A stretch of DNA of 64,000 bases, taken from Aurantibacter aestuarii (lineage in GTDB: Bacteria; Bacteroidota; Bacteroidia; Flavobacteriales; Flavobacteriaceae). The position numbers were made by a program, and so were the translations under genes. Where the stretch lies: assembly GCF_003008425.1 (NCBI RefSeq), contig NZ_PXOQ01000019.1, forward strand, positions 1-64,000. The letters run 5' to 3'. How positions within the stretch are numbered: the stretch's first letter is position 1; each line of letters begins with the position of its first letter. Of the stretch, positions 44,458 through 53,798 are shown in pieces. The notes beneath the pieces are model-generated. The model had not been told where the DNA came from. It was given only the letters and a program-made list of their open reading frames with translations, and did not search any database.

Positions 44458-44465
44458 TATTTTTG
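44458..44465 (+). promoter_or_regulatory. Possible promoter -7 box for the YkgJ-like gene
   Basis: TATTTTTG fits TAnnTTTG but ends 4 bases before the ATG; if used, the transcript would be leaderless. Confidence 0.3.
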
Positions 44466-44469
44466 TACT

Positions 44470-44964
44470 ATGGATTCTACTTTACAACAGCTACCAAAGC
44501 TTGCCAAAGATAAACATAAGGAGAATAAAACCTTTTTTACAAAGCTAAAAAAGAAAACGCCTAAAAATCTGGATTACATCATGCAGGATTTGCATGATAA
44601 TGAATTTAAAAAAACCGACTGTTTAACCTGTGCAAATTGCTGTAAAACGACTGGTCCATTATTTACAGATAAAGATGTACAGCGTATTTCTAAGCATTTT
44701 AAAATGAAACCACAGCAGTTCATAGAGCAATTTCTTCGTATAGATGAAGATAATGATTATGTCCTGCAAAGTGTGCCTTGTACTTTTTTAGATGCCGATA
44801 ATTATTGTTCAATTTACGATGTAAGACCAAAAGCTTGTGCCGAATTCCCTCATACCGACCGTAAAAAGTTTCAGCAAATCTCTGAAATTACCTTAAAAAA
44901 TATGCCTATTTGTCCAGCTGTATTTAATATTGTAGAAGCCATGAAAAAACGGATTAATTTTTAA
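44470..44964 (+). CDS. YkgJ-family cysteine-cluster protein
   Basis: 164 residues. Eight conserved cysteines in CLTCANCCKTTGP, VPCTFLDADNYCSIYDVRPKACAEFPHT and MPICPAVF. The spacing fits the YkgJ/Fe-S-oxidoreductase-like zinc- or iron-binding family; role unknown. Small, cytosolic. The stop codon is followed by a heptamer repeat array. Confidence 0.85.
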   Translation: MDSTLQQLPKLAKDKHKENKTFFTKLKKKTPKNLDYIMQDLHDNEFKKTDCLTCANCCKTTGPLFTDKDVQRISKHFKMKPQQFIEQFLRIDEDNDYVLQSVPCTFLDADNYCSIYDVRPKACAEFPHTDRKKFQQISEITLKNMPICPAVFNIVEAMKKRINF

Positions 44965-45019
44965 GTCTACAGTCTACAGTCTACAGTCTTCAGTTATCGG
45001 TTATCAGTTATCAGTTATC
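44964..45019 (+). repeat. Degenerate heptanucleotide tandem array, eight units
   Basis: Eight 7-bp units starting at the last base of the YkgJ-like stop codon: AGTCTAC three times, AGTCTTC, AGTTATC, GGTTATC, AGTTATC twice. The units drift in sequence from one end to the other. Lies between the convergent YkgJ-like and alpha-2-macroglobulin genes, an intergenic space of 109 bp. Confidence 0.85.
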
Positions 45020-45073
45020 ATTTAACGATAGTAAATTATTATACTCAAATTACTGCCTACTGCTTACTAACCA

Positions 45074-48000
45074 CTACTTATCTACCGATAAACGCACACC
45101 TTCACTATGGCTACTAAATTCTGGTGCGTACATGCTTTGTATAGTGGAAATTCCGTTACTCATTACCCCAGCATTATTGACTCTTAAGTCATATTCAAAT
45201 ACATAAATGCCTTTTGGTAACACATCAAAAAAGAAATTAGTGCTCGTGTCTTTGGTGCTTTCATAATAGCCTAATCCGTCTTGATATTTGTAACTTGAAA
45301 TTACATTTACAGGTTCTAAACCAGCAGCACGCATGTCTTTTAAATGTACAAATTCCATTGGTCTATCGGTACGCAACTCAATACGCACACGAATTAAATC
45401 GCCCACTTTTAAGGCATATTCATTTGGCACACCATACATACGTTGCGTTTTGTCTTCTTTAATTTCAGTTAACACTTCGCCTGTGGTGGTATTTTCTACT
45501 TTAAACAATTTTTTCTTTAGGTTTAAAGATGTTTCTGCAGGTGTAATGGCGTCTAAATCTTCAAAATATTGCCAGTATAAACTACCAAAAGCAATGCCTT
45601 TTGCTTTTTTAGTTAACGTCACTTCAGCTAAATTTGACTTAATTTCATTAGCGTCCCAAGACGTTTTGAAATAACCTGTACCTGCTTCAACTTTAACCAT
45701 TTCTAATTTGTCTTTAGGAATTGGCTGGTTACCAACTAAAACTTTTACACTTTCATCTACACTTAACCAATCGCTACCTTGTAATAAAATAGCATAAATT
45801 GCATCTGTGGTAGCTTTTGTAGTACTCCATTGGTTGGTTTGCTTATGTTTTAATAGCCATATTTTTAAGTTATCTACGGTGTTTATGTCATTTTCTATTT
45901 CCGAAAATGCTTCAATTAATAAGGACTGAGTTTCAATAGGCGCCTGGTACCAGTAGTAAGAATTGGTGTTTTCTTTCCAATACATACCAAGTTCCTCATT
46001 AGTAATACTGGTTTCTTTTAAAGATTTTAAAATTTTAGATGACGTTACTTTGTCTTCATTTCTAAAACTTATTAAAGCCATTAAACCTTTCGCATAAAGC
46101 GGTTTAGATAACCAATAGGTTTTAATCTGATTTAGGTAATAGGTTTTAATCTGATTTGCTTCTTTAGAAAGTTTAATGTCCGGATAAAAACTTCTCATGT
46201 ATAAGTAATGCAATTGCGACATACTTAAATGATTTTGAGACAAATCTACTTTTTCATTATAACGGGTTAAGTCATTGTATTCCTTAACAAATTCTTTATC
46301 TAAATAAGATACAGCGTTGGTAATCATTTCTTGTTCTGATTCCTGACTACTGTCGACATTCAATTTTTTTAAATGACCAAAACCTGTAAGAATATGTTGC
46401 GTGATGTAGCGGTTTTCTCTGTAATCTCCAAACCAAGACCATGCACCAGAAGCCATTTGATTGGTTTTTAATTTATATAATGAGGCTTTTAACTCTTGTT
46501 GCATTTTACTTAAATCGAATAACAACGCGATACGTTTTTTCTGTTCCGATTCGCTTTGTGCATCTCGTAACCATGGGGTTTCCTGAATTAAAATAGATTT
46601 TAACTCGCTATTCTTTTCTAAATTAGACAGTAAAGCATCGCTGGATTTCCACTGATTAAAAACAGCCTGAATTTTTGGGTTGCTGTTGGCAATATGCGTG
46701 GCTAATGCATTAGCGTAATAGCGACTAAAGGTTTGCTCATTACACTCGTATGGAAACTCCATTAAATAAGGTAAAGCTTGTACCGCATACCATGCAGGAT
46801 TACTGGTAATTTCTAGTGTTAGTTTGTGATGTTTTAAGGTTTTACTGTTATTTGTTTTTAATTTATCTAACACAAAAGTTTTAGTTTCGCCTGATTTAAC
46901 ATGCATAGGCAAGGTTTCGGTAACCAACATACGATTGCTTAATACCGGTAGTACATTTTGCTCTCCATCGCTAAAACTTCCTGCGGAAGCTAACACCTTG
47001 TATTGAATAGCGCCAATACCTTCAGGAATACTTAGGATCCAAGACACTTCTGTGTTTTGTTTAGCTTTAGCTGAAAAGATAAGTGTTGGATTATATTTTT
47101 GACCTTTAGTTTTGTACTCAAAAGGTTCGGTGATTATTGTATTAGATATATTTTCTCCTGTAATAGGATTGGTTAAAACAAGTTGTGCTTTTCCGCCAAT
47201 GGTGGTGTCTGTTAAATTTGAAATTTTAGCACTCAGCACTATTTGATCGCCTTCCCTTAAAAAACGAGGTGCGTTTGGAATTACCATAAGTTCTTTCTGC
47301 GTAACCGCCGTTAAGGTTTTTTGGTCAAACTGACCTTTTTTATTATGGGTTAATAGATTTAAATTCCATTTGGTAAGCGCTTCTGGCGTAGTAAAGTTGA
47401 ATCTTATTTCTCCTGCCTCATTTGTAGTTAATTTAGGAAAGAAAAATGCGGTTTCCTGTAAGTTTTTACGGACTTGGATTTGTTCCATAGCAGATTCTGA
47501 AGAATTAGTCGTAACAACAATTACGCCGTTTGCACCTTGAGAACCATATAAGGCAGTTCCATTTGCACCTTTTATAACATTAATGGATACAATTGTTTCA
47601 GGTGATAAGCTATTCAGTACGGTTAGGTTTGAAATTTTCCCATCAATTATAACAAGTGCAGTTTTGTCTGCTGATATCGAAGAGTTTCCTCTTAAAGTTA
47701 CTTTCGAAGATTGATGAAAATCTGAATTAGTAGTATTAACTTGTAATCCCGAAACTTTTCCGTTTAAAGATTGAATCACATTTGGGTTTGCTGATTGATC
47801 TAATTCATCAGATGTAATATTTGAAGTAGAGCTAGATAATTCTGAGCTTTTTCTTTTTATTCCTAAAGCAGTCACTACAACTTCTTCAGATTCAGTCTTT
47901 TCTAAAACATAATTGTAAAGGTTTAAATTTAACCCAAACCAATTCAATTGGTCAAACTGTTGTGTTATGTTAGAATAATAATTCTGATAATCTTGATAAA

Positions 48001-51000
48001 TTCTAAAATTATCTACGCCAAAACTTAAATGACTTGAGGTATTCATATAACTTCGGTAAGCGTTGGGTTGGTATGGGCTAAAATTCCAGCTATGTGTTTT
48101 AAATTGGTCTAAAGACGCATCGTACATACTTGCCAATAATTCAGCAGATGCTTTTTCTTTATCGTCGCCAGTAATTTTAAAGCTCCAAGTTTCATCGGTG
48201 CCTGGTTGTAACTTATCACGAAAGCTTAAGGTTTCTATATGCAATTTAGAGGTTGGATAAGGTACATTAATAGCCACGCGTCCAGAACTAAAACTATTGG
48301 CAAATGCATAAGAGTAATGTATAACAAAACCACCTAAATCATTTTTAGCTATAGGAAATTTTAAAGTTTTACTGTTCTCTTTTAGCGTTATGGTTTGGGT
48401 TTCTACCACATTTTTATTTTTCTCTGTAGTTATTGTAACGACTAACTCTTCCGCTGCAGTTGCAAAAGTAATTTCTGCAATATCACCAATATTATAAGTG
48501 GATTTGTCGGTTTTTATTTGAAATAGTTCATTATCGGCTAAGGCTTCATCTTTATCTGAAAATACAGTAAACAGGGCTTCATCTTTAAGGGCTTGCCCAA
48601 ATTTATCTTTGCTTTTTAAAACCGCTACATATTTTCCGGAATCCCATTTTTTAATGTTTCCTAAAGCTATCGTCTTTTCATTTTCCGTGTTAAAAGTGGT
48701 TTGTAACACCAGCTCACCTTTAAGCCAGTTTTGCGACTCATTCTCATTGTCATAAGCTTCATGAGGAAATAAAGTTTTAAATTCTGTTTTGCTTAAGGTT
48801 TTATAGTCGGGTGCTTGCCAAGGTCTTGGTCTTAACACAAAGTCTGGAGCTTTAAGTTTATAAATATGTACCGTTCCTGATGCTGGAACAAACTCTCCAT
48901 TAAGATTTTTAGTTTTTATACTAAAGGTGTGTTCTTTATTGGATTTATCTACCAAATTTGACGCAATAATTTGTGCTAAAATAGTATGATAACCTACATT
49001 AACTGTAGTAGTAGCACTTCGGGTTTCACCATTTAAATCGGTAACGTCTGCGGTAATTTTATAAGAAAATACAGGTAAGTTGTCTTTGTTAACAGTATCG
49101 TCTGGAATGGCTTTAAAAGTTAGCTCAAATTCACCTTTACTATTAGTTAAGGTTTCTCCAAAGGTAATTTCCTGAGCCTGACTTTGGTAATAAGGTCTCG
49201 ACCAGCGGTACCAACTTGGATAATTAACCTCACGTTTTACTCGGTACACGACTTTAGCATTACTAATGGTGCTTCCGGAAAATGCATTGGCCAAGCCATT
49301 TACAGTAACACTATCATTAACTTTATAAGTGTCCGTAATAGGTTTAAAAGTAGCTTCAAATTTTGGACGTTTGTATTCTTCTACAGAAAAATAGTGCTCA
49401 TTATCTAGATCTAAATTAGTTTCAGATTCAATTTCTAAATAATATTCACCATTTAAACCTGTATCTGGTAAAATAAATTCTCCAGAAATACTACCATAGG
49501 CATTGGTTTTTAGTTTTTGCACACTTATTTCTTCATCATTAGCATTATAAAGCGTTACCACTAAAAGCTCTTCAGGAATAACTTCCGACTTTAAATCTTT
49601 AGTTTTAAGAGCAATTGCTTTGTAAAAAACAGTTTGTCCAGGTCTATAAATACTTCGGTCTGTAAAAATAAAAGATTGATAAACTGTTTTGTTGTTAGTA
49701 TTGTTTCTGTCGTAATAGTAAATATGGCTGTTGCCAAAGTAGGTGGTTTCCTTGTTGTGATTTACTGCGACCTCAAACGTACTTCTGTTATGTGCTGCTT
49801 TTTTAAAGCTTATACGTCCATGTTGATCTGTTTTTAATTTTTGAGTCTGAATGACTTTATTTTGATAAGAAAAGGTAATGGCAACTTCTGCATTTACAAT
49901 AGGTGCGCCAAAAGCTCTATCAATAAATTGAAGATGCTTCTCATCATTATCTTCCGATTCTACCATGGCAATATGCGACACTTGCAATGTTGCACTTGCC
50001 CAAATTTCTTTAGTATTGGCAACTACCAAATAAAGTCCATTAGATAATTTTGGCAGTAATACTTCTGTACTATGGTTTTGATAGTCTTTCTCATTAGTTA
50101 GCTTAGCTGTCCATGAGCTATTGAATTTTAATTTTTCTATAAAAGTTTTTTTAGCGTCTTCACGATATATTTTTTGGAAAGCATCGTACTGCTTTTTTGT
50201 TAACTGATACGCTTTAAAATCAACAACATCAATATTTTTATGAGAAACCAATAGTTTCTCGGTTTGGTTTGGTCTAAGAAAAGATTCTGTGGTAATTTGA
50301 AGCTGAGGTTTTGTTATTTGAAGGCTTAAAGTTTTACATTTTTCTGCACCTAAACTGTTTGAAAATTGGGTTATAGTTTGAGTGCATAACTCTAAAGCTT
50401 CTTTTATTTTCCATTGATTTTCCTTGTTTTCTTGAGAAAATTCTGATCCTTGTTGATAATAAATACTTGCAATTTCAAAGTTATATAAGGCTTCGGCTTC
50501 TTTGTTTTTTACGAATTCACGTTCTGCTATGTAAGTCGATAACAATACATCTTGAGCATTTGTAAGATTTGTGTTTTGCTTTACAAATTCAAGACGTTCA
50601 ATATTTACTTGTGCTAAAGCTAAAGAGCTGTCTTTTTTTAAATGAAATTGAATTAAATCTTGATATATACGTAAAGCATGATATTGAAGTGCTAAACTGT
50701 CGGAACTTTTAAGTTCTAATGAAGAAAATTTACGAGCTGGACTTATAAATTTCTCATCTTGTATTGAAAATGTTTCCGCAGGTTTTGTAATTCGGTTTTC
50801 ATTCGTTTTATAAAATGATAAGGCGTTGTGAGCTAATAAATCGAAAACACTAGGGCGAAAAGTTTCCGAGTTTTCTTGAGTTTGTAATAAAATGTCAAAA
50901 TCTCTAATTGGGGTTTGTTGCAAGATTAATCCGTTTTTTAAGGATGCTTGATAATGATTGTGGATCTCCTCAAAAAGTGTTTCTAAATCCCAAGTTCTAA

Positions 51001-51412
51001 AATCTTTGCCATCAACTTTTTCCGAGGTTTTGGTGCGGTTATAAAATTTCCAGCGGTTTTGTTGAAAGTATTGCCAATATAAAGTAGCCAACATATTTTG
51101 TAGCACATTTTTTTCGGGCGATGGACTATTAGAAATTGCTTTTTTAAAATCTAAAACCACTTGTAACTGAGCATCTTCTTCTAAAATTAAAGCATACTTA
51201 CTTTTAAATAATAGAGTTTTTATAAGTTGTTGGTTTTGATTTTCTTTTTTAGCCAAAGTTTCTATGTCTTCAACTATTTTTAAAGCAGACTTAGGCAATC
51301 CTTCATTTTCAAAAGTTTCTACTTGTTTCCAAAGTTTGGAATAGTTGTTGTTTTGTGCATGATTCATTTGAAAAACAAAAAGTGTAATTATAATAAGTGT
51401 AAGATGTTTCAT
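45074..51412 (-). CDS. Alpha-2-macroglobulin family protein with inserted TonB-receptor plug (SusC-like)
   Basis: 2112 residues from the ATG at 51412; an ATG 16 codons upstream (51460) gives MKCLTVSF but delays the signal. Signal MKHLTLIIITLFVFQMNHAQ. Domain order by eye: helical N-terminal region to about 390; MG domains with DRSIYRPGQTVFYKAI near 584; a SusC/RagA-like plug at 1175-1302 (VVVTALGIKRKSS, SLNGKVSGLQV, KGANGTALYGSQGANGVIVVTT); the A2M domain (TNEAGEIRFNFTTPEALTKWNL) near 1337; thioester CNEQ at 1557 in YECNEQTFSRY; a helical thioester domain; a C-terminal MG-like part. Bacterial A2Ms trap host or foreign proteases in the periplasm. Gene alone on its strand. No barrel for the plug is present. 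Confidence 0.88.
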   Translation of the reverse strand: MKHLTLIIITLFVFQMNHAQNNNYSKLWKQVETFENEGLPKSALKIVEDIETLAKKENQNQQLIKTLLFKSKYALILEEDAQLQVVLDFKKAISNSPSPEKNVLQNMLATLYWQYFQQNRWKFYNRTKTSEKVDGKDFRTWDLETLFEEIHNHYQASLKNGLILQQTPIRDFDILLQTQENSETFRPSVFDLLAHNALSFYKTNENRITKPAETFSIQDEKFISPARKFSSLELKSSDSLALQYHALRIYQDLIQFHLKKDSSLALAQVNIERLEFVKQNTNLTNAQDVLLSTYIAEREFVKNKEAEALYNFEIASIYYQQGSEFSQENKENQWKIKEALELCTQTITQFSNSLGAEKCKTLSLQITKPQLQITTESFLRPNQTEKLLVSHKNIDVVDFKAYQLTKKQYDAFQKIYREDAKKTFIEKLKFNSSWTAKLTNEKDYQNHSTEVLLPKLSNGLYLVVANTKEIWASATLQVSHIAMVESEDNDEKHLQFIDRAFGAPIVNAEVAITFSYQNKVIQTQKLKTDQHGRISFKKAAHNRSTFEVAVNHNKETTYFGNSHIYYYDRNNTNNKTVYQSFIFTDRSIYRPGQTVFYKAIALKTKDLKSEVIPEELLVVTLYNANDEEISVQKLKTNAYGSISGEFILPDTGLNGEYYLEIESETNLDLDNEHYFSVEEYKRPKFEATFKPITDTYKVNDSVTVNGLANAFSGSTISNAKVVYRVKREVNYPSWYRWSRPYYQSQAQEITFGETLTNSKGEFELTFKAIPDDTVNKDNLPVFSYKITADVTDLNGETRSATTTVNVGYHTILAQIIASNLVDKSNKEHTFSIKTKNLNGEFVPASGTVHIYKLKAPDFVLRPRPWQAPDYKTLSKTEFKTLFPHEAYDNENESQNWLKGELVLQTTFNTENEKTIALGNIKKWDSGKYVAVLKSKDKFGQALKDEALFTVFSDKDEALADNELFQIKTDKSTYNIGDIAEITFATAAEELVVTITTEKNKNVVETQTITLKENSKTLKFPIAKNDLGGFVIHYSYAFANSFSSGRVAINVPYPTSKLHIETLSFRDKLQPGTDETWSFKITGDDKEKASAELLASMYDASLDQFKTHSWNFSPYQPNAYRSYMNTSSHLSFGVDNFRIYQDYQNYYSNITQQFDQLNWFGLNLNLYNYVLEKTESEEVVVTALGIKRKSSELSSSTSNITSDELDQSANPNVIQSLNGKVSGLQVNTTNSDFHQSSKVTLRGNSSISADKTALVIIDGKISNLTVLNSLSPETIVSINVIKGANGTALYGSQGANGVIVVTTNSSESAMEQIQVRKNLQETAFFFPKLTTNEAGEIRFNFTTPEALTKWNLNLLTHNKKGQFDQKTLTAVTQKELMVIPNAPRFLREGDQIVLSAKISNLTDTTIGGKAQLVLTNPITGENISNTIITEPFEYKTKGQKYNPTLIFSAKAKQNTEVSWILSIPEGIGAIQYKVLASAGSFSDGEQNVLPVLSNRMLVTETLPMHVKSGETKTFVLDKLKTNNSKTLKHHKLTLEITSNPAWYAVQALPYLMEFPYECNEQTFSRYYANALATHIANSNPKIQAVFNQWKSSDALLSNLEKNSELKSILIQETPWLRDAQSESEQKKRIALLFDLSKMQQELKASLYKLKTNQMASGAWSWFGDYRENRYITQHILTGFGHLKKLNVDSSQESEQEMITNAVSYLDKEFVKEYNDLTRYNEKVDLSQNHLSMSQLHYLYMRSFYPDIKLSKEANQIKTYYLNQIKTYWLSKPLYAKGLMALISFRNEDKVTSSKILKSLKETSITNEELGMYWKENTNSYYWYQAPIETQSLLIEAFSEIENDINTVDNLKIWLLKHKQTNQWSTTKATTDAIYAILLQGSDWLSVDESVKVLVGNQPIPKDKLEMVKVEAGTGYFKTSWDANEIKSNLAEVTLTKKAKGIAFGSLYWQYFEDLDAITPAETSLNLKKKLFKVENTTTGEVLTEIKEDKTQRMYGVPNEYALKVGDLIRVRIELRTDRPMEFVHLKDMRAAGLEPVNVISSYKYQDGLGYYESTKDTSTNFFFDVLPKGIYVFEYDLRVNNAGVMSNGISTIQSMYAPEFSSHSEGVRLSVDK

Positions 51413-51561
51413 TAGTCTACTGTTTTTAGTAAATATAAATGATACCGTTAAGCATTTCATAACAAAATGAGTAAAGTCAACGTTTTGCTAAGTAAAGCTA
51501 ATCATTTTTTTAGTTAACCATATTTAACTCAACTTAAACAAAAATAATACCAACAGAATAT

Positions 51562-51569
51562 TACATTTG
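51562..51569 (+). promoter_or_regulatory. Promoter -7 box for the TPR gene at 51587
   Basis: TACATTTG fits TAnnTTTG, 17 bases before the ATG. Confidence 0.5.
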
Positions 51570-51586
51570 TAACACATAATAAAACT

Positions 51587-52540
51587 ATGAAAGCATTTTA
51601 TTTATTTTTTTTAATTGTAACGGTAGGTTTTTCTCAATCTAAACTGGTTGAAGCTAAAAAACTTATTGATAATAAATCGTTTAGTAAAGCCCAAAATTTA
51701 CTAGAAGCCGAAATTAAAAATCAGCCAAATAATGCTGAAGTCATTGAGTTGTTAGGAGACGCTTATGGTCACCAGAAAAAATGGGATGAAGCTATTGAAC
51801 AGTACGAAAAATTGACAAAAATAGATGCTAAAGAGGCCAACTACTTTTATAAGTATGGTGGCGCCTTGGGAATGAAAGCTCTAAGCATTAGTAAAATAGC
51901 TGCTTTAGGAATAATTGGAGATGTTAAGGAAGCATTTTTAAAAGCAGCTGCTTTAGACGCCACCCATATTGAAGCGCGTTGGGCTTTGGTGGAGTTGTAT
52001 ATGCAATTACCTGGTTTAATTGGTGGTAGTAAATCGAAATCTTTAAAATATGCTAATGAGTTGCAAAACTTGTCTAAAGTTGACGGATATCTGGCTAAGG
52101 GCTATATTTATGAATATGACGACGAACCAGATCTGGCCGAAAAATATTATTTATTAGCCATAAAAGAAGGCGGTTCCTTAACCTGTTTTGATAAGCTAAC
52201 CAATTTATACGAAACCAATAATCAACCAGAAAAAGCAGTTTCTAATTTAGAGCAAGCTCATGCAAAGCATCATAGAAATGCGTTACACTACCAAATAGGT
52301 AAAGTTTGTGCCGAATATAACGTGCAAATTGAAAAAGGTGAAAAATGCTTATTGCTTTACCTAGATAATTATTCGGCTAAAGATGGAGTGCCTAAAGCTT
52401 GGGCCAACTACCGATTGGCACAAATAAAAAAATATCAAAACGAAAAGAAAACAGCTTTAAAATATATCAATTTAGCCATAGCGGAACTTCCTAAAATAGA
52501 TGTTTTTCAAGAAGAACGTAAAGCAATTCTGGCATTATAA
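51587..52540 (+). CDS. Small exported TPR protein
   Basis: 317 residues. Signal peptide MKAFYLFFLIVTVGFSQ. TPR-like helical hairpins: LLEAEIKNQPNNAEVIELLGDAYG, KKWDEAIEQYEKLTKID, ARWALVELYMQLPG, LAEKYYLLAIKEGG, AVSNLEQAHAKHHRNALHYQ. Periplasmic scaffold of unknown partner. A near-abutting (8 bp) convergent gene follows. -7 box TACATTTG at 51562. Confidence 0.78.
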   Translation: MKAFYLFFLIVTVGFSQSKLVEAKKLIDNKSFSKAQNLLEAEIKNQPNNAEVIELLGDAYGHQKKWDEAIEQYEKLTKIDAKEANYFYKYGGALGMKALSISKIAALGIIGDVKEAFLKAAALDATHIEARWALVELYMQLPGLIGGSKSKSLKYANELQNLSKVDGYLAKGYIYEYDDEPDLAEKYYLLAIKEGGSLTCFDKLTNLYETNNQPEKAVSNLEQAHAKHHRNALHYQIGKVCAEYNVQIEKGEKCLLLYLDNYSAKDGVPKAWANYRLAQIKKYQNEKKTALKYINLAIAELPKIDVFQEERKAILAL

Positions 52541-52548
52541 TAAAAGCA

Positions 52549-53796
52549 TTAGTTGTACAATAGGTATTTTGCTCTTTTCTGTTTAAAAGCTTCTAAACCT
52601 TTTTGCCATGAAGCTCTAATTATAGCTTCAGTATTACCTGCCTCAATCTGGTTTTGAAGTTGTTTTGTTCCTGCAAGTTTAGTAAAAAAGCCATTTTTTA
52701 AGAAAAAATCAGTTTTGTCTGCGCTTAAGTTATAAGCATTTAAAACATAACTCAAATTAAGTTGTTCTAAACGACGTTCTTCACTTAAATCGTAACCATT
52801 ACAAACTTCATTTTCATATTTTGGATACTTTGCGCCTTCATTTGGTTTTGGAGTAAACTTAAATGAAGTTTCTGGCAAAAATGGCGCCCCATAAATTTGA
52901 AATTGTTTATTAGTACCTCTACCAACACTAACATTAGTGCCCTCAAAAAAACATAAACTTGCATATAAATTTATAGCTTTATCATTCGGTAAGTTTGGTG
53001 AAGGTTTTATTGGTAAGCTGTAAGGCATTTCATGTTTGTAATACGCCATTTTAATAACCGTTAATTTACAGCTTACTTCATTTTTTAACCATTTTTCCCC
53101 ATTAATCATTTGCGCATATTCTCCAATAGTTAGTCCGTGCAACACTGGGATAGGATGCATACCCACAAAACTGTGGTGTTCAGGCTCCAAAATGGGACCA
53201 TCAACAATATGTCCGTTAGGGTTGGGACGATCTAGAACTACTACAGGTATACCTTTTTCGGCACATGCTTCCATAACATAATGTAATGAAGAAATATAGG
53301 TGTAAAATCGGGCACCAACATCTTGAATATCAAAAATAACAAGGTCTAAATCTTCTAATTGTTCAAGACTTGGTTTTTTATTAGCGCCATATAAAGATAT
53401 AATTGGTAAACCGGTCTTTGTGTCTATGCCATTTTTAATTATTTCTCCAGCATCTGCAGTTCCTCTAAAACCATGCTCTGGAGCAAATACTTTTTTTACC
53501 GCAATTTTATGTTGAAGTAGCGTATCTACCAAATGAATAAATTGACCTCTTTTATTTGTAGTCACACTAGTTTGGTTGGCAACTATACCAACCCGTTTAT
53601 TTTTTAGCAGTGGTAAGTATTCGTAAATACGATTGGCTCCTGTAATTATTTTTGGAAGCGAGCTATCTTTTTTGGTCAGAGCTATTTCAGGTTCAGATTC
53701 TAATAGGATAGGATTACTTTGTGTTTTTCCGCATGAAATAGCAACCAAAACAAATAATATTATAGTATTTTTGAAACAATTAAGAAATGTTGTCAT
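52549..53796 (-). CDS. namZ: DUF1343 lipoprotein, exo-beta-N-acetylmuramidase NamZ-like
   Basis: 415 residues. Lipoprotein signal MTTFLNCFKNTIILFVLVAISC (VAISC lipobox). DUF1343 blocks: YLPLLKNKRVGIVANQTSVT, VFAPEHGFRGTADAGE, GLPIISLYGANKKPS, LVIFDIQDVGARFYTYISSL and VVLDRPNPNG, then the family's FEGTNVSVGRGTNKQFQIYGAP. NamZ removes MurNAc from the non-reducing end of peptidoglycan fragments for recycling. Start is 2 bp from the divergent permease start. Confidence 0.9.
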   Translation of the reverse strand: MTTFLNCFKNTIILFVLVAISCGKTQSNPILLESEPEIALTKKDSSLPKIITGANRIYEYLPLLKNKRVGIVANQTSVTTNKRGQFIHLVDTLLQHKIAVKKVFAPEHGFRGTADAGEIIKNGIDTKTGLPIISLYGANKKPSLEQLEDLDLVIFDIQDVGARFYTYISSLHYVMEACAEKGIPVVVLDRPNPNGHIVDGPILEPEHHSFVGMHPIPVLHGLTIGEYAQMINGEKWLKNEVSCKLTVIKMAYYKHEMPYSLPIKPSPNLPNDKAINLYASLCFFEGTNVSVGRGTNKQFQIYGAPFLPETSFKFTPKPNEGAKYPKYENEVCNGYDLSEERRLEQLNLSYVLNAYNLSADKTDFFLKNGFFTKLAGTKQLQNQIEAGNTEAIIRASWQKGLEAFKQKRAKYLLYN

Positions 53797-53798
53797 AA

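Noticed and set aside
44964-45019. CRISPR array
   Set aside because: Units are 7 bp without spacers; no cas genes are present. It is a simple tandem repeat.
47500-47895. Frameshift or fusion artefact for the plug insert in the alpha-2-macroglobulin
   Set aside because: The frame is open without break on both sides and the flanking domain order is intact, so it is treated as a real insertion.
45333-50047. Several plus-strand open frames inside the alpha-2-macroglobulin gene
   Set aside because: They are antisense to a long gene with clear domain motifs; their translations have low complexity and no family signal.
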